37,245 nucleotides of DNA from Clostridia bacterium (GTDB lineage Bacteria > Bacillota > Clostridia > TANB77 > CAG-508): positions 1 to 37,245 of the forward strand of contig JAAWJM010000020.1 in NCBI GenBank assembly GCA_022796855.1, given 5' to 3'. The translations under genes and the position numbers were made by a program. Positions 33,724-37,245 of this stretch are shown here, piece by piece. The first letter of the stretch is position 1. Each line of letters starts with the position of its first letter. The notes below the pieces were generated by a model, which was given only the letters and a program-made list of their open reading frames with translations, was not told the DNA's origin and made no database searches.

Positions 33724-34419
33724 CTATTTTTCAATGATGACATTGTATCCAATGAATAATCCTGTTTCTACAACACCTACAATGCTTTTTAATTTTGCCT
33801 CATATGTGTCGTCTACATCATGAAATACAGCATCTAATATGATATTTCCTCTTTCGGTAACAACTGGTCCATCTTTTCCTTTTGCTAAACGTAAAGTGAT
33901 TTCTTTTGCTCCCATTTGTAATAGAGCTTGTCTTACTAGATTAATGGCTTCTGGATGTACTTCCACTGGAATTGGAAATTTATCACAAATATGTTCTACC
34001 ATTTTGGAATCATCTACTAAAATATAGGTAACTGGAGTTGCTGCCATGTTTAGCTTTTCGTGGTACATCGCTCCACCTCTTCCTTTTATCAGCCAATTTC
34101 TAGGAGTTACTTCATCTGCTCCATCATATGCCCAATCTGGCTTTTGCACCATAAGGGTGGTGGTTGGTATCCCAAGGTTTTCGCATAATAGTTTTACTTC
34201 GTATGAAGTTGGTATTGCTGTAATATGTAGGTTTTCTTCTTTCATTCTTTTGGCAATTGCTTTGGTTGCTACAAAAGAAGTAGAACCAGAACCCACTCCA
34301 ATGACATCTCCGTCTTTTACTCGTTTTGCCAATTTTTCTGCAATTCTTTCTTTTTCTGTTAGATTGCTAATTTCGCCATTCCATAATGATTTTTGTTTTA
34401 CATTTTCTTCCCAATTCAT
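33724..34419 (-). CDS. rpiA: Ribose-5-phosphate isomerase A
   Basis: Interconverts ribose-5-phosphate and ribulose-5-phosphate in the pentose phosphate pathway. The 231-residue protein has the phosphate-binding GSGST (43-47), YDGADEV (98-104) with the active-site aspartates, and the GRGGAMYHEK segment with the catalytic base (about 113-122). The C-terminus (GVVETGLFIGY) is typical. It carries about 20 extra N-terminal residues (MNWEENVKQKSLWNGEISNL) before the usual start of RpiA. GGAGGAGG precedes the ATG, so the extension is real. The last gene of its transcript may be ruvB. Confidence 0.95.
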   Translation of the reverse strand: MNWEENVKQKSLWNGEISNLTEKERIAEKLAKRVKDGDVIGVGSGSTSFVATKAIAKRMKEENLHITAIPTSYEVKLLCENLGIPTTTLMVQKPDWAYDGADEVTPRNWLIKGRGGAMYHEKLNMAATPVTYILVDDSKMVEHICDKFPIPVEVHPEAINLVRQALLQMGAKEITLRLAKGKDGPVVTERGNIILDAVFHDVDDTYEAKLKSIVGVVETGLFIGYNVIIEK

Positions 34420-34470
34420 AATTTTCCTCCTCCTATTGATAGATTTGTCGCCAAGGGGATCTTGTCCTTC

Positions 34471-34527
34471 TAAGAACCCCCAGTCGCCTTCGGCGACAGC
34501 CCCCTTGAGTAAAGGGGCCTCTTTTTA
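34471..34527. repeat. Type-1 palindromic intergenic repeat
   Basis: TAAGAACCCCCAGTC, hairpin GTCGCC-ttc-GGCGAC, then CCCCTTgagtaAAGGGG and a T run. It differs from the repeat at 31761 by compensating changes in the hairpin (GTCGCC/GGCGAC against GTCGC/GCGAC), so the pairing is kept. Confidence 0.75.
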
Positions 34528-34547
34528 GGTATGTCTTTGTAGTATTT

Positions 34548-36560
34548 TTATGGGTTTGTTTCAATGATGGTAGATAATTGTGCGTAGGTATCGGTGGATA
34601 ATAATTGTCTTGATACCTCTGTACCATTTAATTTTAATATTCGGTAGGCTCTGGATTTATAGCCTCCATGTCCTTTTTGAACCGTTTTTGTGGTGCCTTT
34701 TGGAAGAGCAGGATTTACACGGCGTTCTGTTTTCATTGGAATGGTCTGTAAAGTTTGTGATTGAATAATGACCTCATATTCTACTTCTTCTTTACAACCA
34801 TAAATGCTAACCGTGATTTTTCCTCCATTAACAGTGGATACTACTTTTATTGGATATTTTCTTGAGTTTTTAAAGGCAAATTCTGGTCCTCCCCAAGAAA
34901 CAGTGGCATCTGTACTAAGTGGCACATATCCTGTTGCAAAATAATGGTTTGAACGTTTTACAATTTGTAAGTTTGCTCGTAATACTGTATTATAAAGTGT
35001 AGAAGAAACTTGGCATATTCCTCCTCCAATTCCATTTTCTACTCGTCCATTTACATACACACCAGCAGATTTAAATCCTGCTGCTGCTGTTCTTTGTCCC
35101 ACTACTTTATTATAATAAAATTCTTCTCCTGGCAATAGTACAACTCCATTAATTTTATTAGAAGCTAAACGAATATTGGTTGTACGATTAACATTTCCGG
35201 TCGAAAAGGTTGTTGAAAAAGTTGCTAGTAAATCTGGAAATGCTTCTGTTCCAATATGGTTCGTGGTTACCGCTGGTGTTGTAATTTTTAAAGGAATGGT
35301 AACATTCGGTTCTGTAGAAGCATTTACTTGGTTTTGTGCTTCTTCTATACTAATGCTTAAATCGACACCATTAATATGTGGATAAATGGTAAATGGATTT
35401 TGAGTATAATATGCATTTTTTGGTTCTTTATAAATTTCATTTCGTATTTTATTTAAGTCGATTGGTTCTGGTTGTACTTCGCTAACTGGCATTTCAATGA
35501 TACGTTCTTTGTTAAAATCTACCCCAATTTCAACAATCTGTTTTTTTAATGGTTCTATTTCTATGGCAACACCTTGTTCCCCTTTATATATGTTTAATTT
35601 TGAACCTTCTATGGAATAACTACTTTGTTTGACAATGTCTGGTAAATTTTCCTGTGTTCCAGCAATAAAAGTAGTTAATAATTCGTCATTATAGGTATAG
35701 CCTGGGATAATTTCTAAACCATTCCATTTGGTCATTAAAATATCATAGTTATCTTTTAAAATATTTCCAGTTCTACCCTTACTATAAGCCAATTCAACAA
35801 CTTCTGACACTTTAAAATTTAACTCAATTTGTTCTGGTGTTAATTTGGTTTCATATTCACCATGTTTCAACAAAATTTCTTTTTTGAATTGCTCACTAAA
35901 AACTTCTTTTAATTTATTTTCTGCTTCCTCTCTAGTTAAGCCACTTACATCAATTTCCTTTATTTGTACTCCTTCAATAATTTTATCACTACCTTTATTG
36001 ATGAGTGCAAATATGGTAGAAAATGCAAGACCAATCAAAACAAGAATGGCAATTATAATAGCGATTATTTTTCTATGGTGAGATGTCGATTTCTTTTCTT
36101 TTTTTGTATCTTCTATTGTTTCATCATCACTTGATGTACTATCTTCTTGATGGATTCCTTTGCTAGTCTCTTCTTTCTTTTCCGTTATATGTTTTTCTAC
36201 CTCAGCTTGTTCTTGTTTTGTTAATTCCTCATTTTGTATGTCAATTCCCGTATTTTCTTGCTTTTTTGATGTTTCTTGTCCTAATATTGTTACTTCTGCT
36301 TGTTTTGGTACTACCGTTTCTTCCACTGGTTCCTCTGGTCGCATTTCAATTATAGTATTTTCCTTCTTTGATGTTTTCTTTTTTGATTTTGTTGTGTTCT
36401 TTTTTATTTCTTTTGTCTGTTTCTCTACTACTTTTTCTTCCTTGGGTGGTAACTGTTCTACTCTTTCCTTTTCTTCTTGCTTATTTTCAACTATTTCTTC
36501 CTTCTCATTTGCTTGGTTCTTCTCTTCTAATTCCTTTTTCAATTTTAAACTCCCTAACAT
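34548..36560 (-). CDS. VanW/G5-domain envelope protein with long cytosolic coil
   Basis: A 670-residue membrane-anchored protein. The first 160 residues are Glu/Lys/Thr-rich and disordered, probably cytosolic. One membrane helix follows (about 164-188), then peptidoglycan-binding-type domains (about 200-450), a VanW domain (about 470-590, with FYYNKVVGQRTAAAGFKSAG and the VENGIGGGICQVSSTLYN core) and a C-terminal G5 domain (about 595-660). Proteins of this kind are common in Clostridia and are thought to act in cell-wall remodelling; VanW itself has no defined reaction. The ATG at 36560 has no ribosome-binding site, whereas GGGAG lies 7 bases before an in-frame TTG at 36542, so the true start may be six codons downstream. 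Confidence 0.9.
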   Translation of the reverse strand: MLGSLKLKKELEEKNQANEKEEIVENKQEEKERVEQLPPKEEKVVEKQTKEIKKNTTKSKKKTSKKENTIIEMRPEEPVEETVVPKQAEVTILGQETSKKQENTGIDIQNEELTKQEQAEVEKHITEKKEETSKGIHQEDSTSSDDETIEDTKKEKKSTSHHRKIIAIIIAILVLIGLAFSTIFALINKGSDKIIEGVQIKEIDVSGLTREEAENKLKEVFSEQFKKEILLKHGEYETKLTPEQIELNFKVSEVVELAYSKGRTGNILKDNYDILMTKWNGLEIIPGYTYNDELLTTFIAGTQENLPDIVKQSSYSIEGSKLNIYKGEQGVAIEIEPLKKQIVEIGVDFNKERIIEMPVSEVQPEPIDLNKIRNEIYKEPKNAYYTQNPFTIYPHINGVDLSISIEEAQNQVNASTEPNVTIPLKITTPAVTTNHIGTEAFPDLLATFSTTFSTGNVNRTTNIRLASNKINGVVLLPGEEFYYNKVVGQRTAAAGFKSAGVYVNGRVENGIGGGICQVSSTLYNTVLRANLQIVKRSNHYFATGYVPLSTDATVSWGGPEFAFKNSRKYPIKVVSTVNGGKITVSIYGCKEEVEYEVIIQSQTLQTIPMKTERRVNPALPKGTTKTVQKGHGGYKSRAYRILKLNGTEVSRQLLSTDTYAQLSTIIETNP

Positions 36561-36563
36561 AAA

Positions 36564-36630
36564 ATAAATCGTATTATATCTTTATGCATAATACGATTTA
36601 TATATTATCATATAAATAAAAAATGAACAA
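36564..36630 (-). promoter_or_regulatory. Promoter and operator-like palindrome of the VanW-domain gene
   Basis: A minus-strand promoter (TTGTTC 36630-36625, 17-base spacer, TAATAT 36607-36602) is followed at once by a 14-bp perfect inverted repeat (ATAAATCGTATTAT at 36564-36577, its partner at 36588-36601, loop 10). The expected transcription start lies inside the repeat, so a repressor bound there would block transcription. Confidence 0.55.
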
Positions 36631-36756
36631 CATTTTTTCCTAATTTTTGACTGTTTTTTTGAGTTTATTTTTTATTTGTAAAATGACTTTCTCATCATTC
36701 TACTCTATATCATTTTTATATACTGCTTCTTTTTGTGTCACTATCAATTCTTCAGC

Positions 36757-37245
36757 TTACAGTCCTACAAACAAAGTGGATCTGAAACCGAAGTAGTCGT
36801 TCGCAACGGTCTGGCTACTGAGGTAACGAAAGCCCGCAGGATTGTCGCTAGCAGTAAGGCCGTAAAAGCCCCCACGCCCGATGCAAGGAAAGTCTTGGTA
36901 ACTATAAACCTCTGTTGTCCATTCACAAACATTTCCTCCCATATCATAGATATTATTTCTTGCTGTACTTCCTACTCCTGTATGGTTCAAACTTCCTGAA
37001 TAATTATCTCCTTCACTATTTGTTGCATATCCAGCATTTTTTGTTTCTATAAATTTCAATGCCGTATCCCATGCATAACTACTACATAATCTACTGATTA
37101 CCGCATTATTATTTGCATACATTCCCTCTGCTACTTTTTTTGCTTTATCTCTTGTTATATAATTCCATACTTGTTTATCTTTTTGTACTACTGCTTTTCC
37201 ATTACTATATCCTGTCCATTCTGTTTCTTTATTTGTATTACTCGT
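36757..37245 (-). CDS. FGE-sulfatase/C-type-lectin-fold protein, 3' part; probable diversity-generating retroelement target
   Basis: The frame is open to the window's right edge, giving the last 162 residues of a larger protein. They belong to the formylglycine-generating-enzyme/SUMF1 fold: VISRLCSSYAWDTAL, NIYDMGGNVCEWTTE, then IGRGGFYGLTASDNPAGFRY and FGFRSTLFVGL. This fold is used by many bacteria as a scaffold for hypervariable proteins. Upstream codons follow the A+T-rich habit of the genome, while the last 47 sense codons do not: 27 of them end in G or C, many being NNC. That is the mark of a variable repeat. Catalytic cysteines of true FGE enzymes cannot be checked here. The N-terminus, its export signal and any anchor lie outside the window. 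Confidence 0.88.
   Translation of the reverse strand, partial: TSNTNKETEWTGYSNGKAVVQKDKQVWNYITRDKAKKVAEGMYANNNAVISRLCSSYAWDTALKFIETKNAGYATNSEGDNYSGSLNHTGVGSTARNNIYDMGGNVCEWTTEVYSYQDFPCIGRGGFYGLTASDNPAGFRYLSSQTVANDYFGFRSTLFVGL
36765..36905 (-). other. Candidate variable repeat (VR) of a diversity-generating retroelement
   Basis: This covers the last codons of the FGE-fold gene and ends at its stop, where variable repeats lie. In the coding strand it is G+C-rich, with codons such as TTT, TAC, GGC, CTT, AGC, GAC, TAC, CTC, AAC, GAC, TAC at positions facing the ligand in this fold, as expected if AAY codons of a template were mutated at A. The conserved frame (RGG, NPAG, GFRSTLF) surrounds these. 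No reverse transcriptase, Avd protein or template repeat is in the window. Confidence 0.72.

Noticed and set aside
34433..34627. Minus-strand 64-codon frame over the type-1 repeat
   Set aside because: It reads through the palindrome and the end of the VanW-domain gene and looks like no protein.
1..37245. CRISPR array, tRNA or rRNA genes, insertion-sequence transposase, reverse transcriptase
   Set aside because: No regularly spaced repeats, cloverleaf-like sequence, DDE transposase or reverse-transcriptase motifs were seen on either strand.

Overview
The window is A+T-rich DNA with strong Shine-Dalgarno sequences and occasional TTG or GTG starts. Gene content (ParA/ParB, MobC, TnpV, a large serine recombinase, RuvB, VanW-domain protein, SpaA/Cna-B adhesin) points to a low-GC Firmicute, most likely an uncultured gut Clostridia member. 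Almost every gene is on the minus strand. The only convincing plus-strand gene is a small HTH regulator at 3819-4055.

Region 1 (about 1-22.6 kb) is an integrated mobile element. Its left end carries a large serine recombinase, and its right end lies just downstream of the chromosomal gene queH. In transcription order from the right it holds a small hypothetical gene, parA-parB behind a parS-like palindrome, a membrane-anchored low-complexity protein, a 1602-residue SpaA-repeat surface adhesin, a huge methylase/helicase that lacks its C-terminal helicase half, tnpV, a RepA-like ATPase, a DUF6075-like gene, an oriT-like region, mobC, a MOBP-type relaxase, a second ParB, a pair of paralogous unknown genes with a divergent HTH regulator, and the recombinase. 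There is a relaxase and an oriT but no VirB4, coupling protein or other type IV secretion gene. The element therefore looks mobilizable or like a decayed conjugative element carrying an adhesin as cargo. A second tnpV gene lies inside the methylase/helicase gene, on the same strand but in another frame, with its own Shine-Dalgarno sequence.

Region 2 (22.6-32.6 kb) is chromosomal: queH, then a cell-surface polysaccharide cluster. The cluster has three family-2 glycosyltransferases (one fused to a GtrA-like membrane domain), one family-4 glycosyltransferase, a flippase, a DUF2304 protein, and two paralogous polytopic membrane proteins, one of them frameshifted. Short palindromic repeats sit between transcription units.

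Region 3 (32.6-37.2 kb) has the housekeeping genes ruvB and rpiA, a VanW/G5-domain envelope protein with its own promoter, and, cut by the right edge, an FGE-sulfatase/C-type-lectin-fold protein. The last 47 or so codons of that gene are abruptly G+C-rich and NNC/NNT-biased. This is the signature of the variable repeat of a diversity-generating retroelement, whose reverse transcriptase and template repeat are not in the window.
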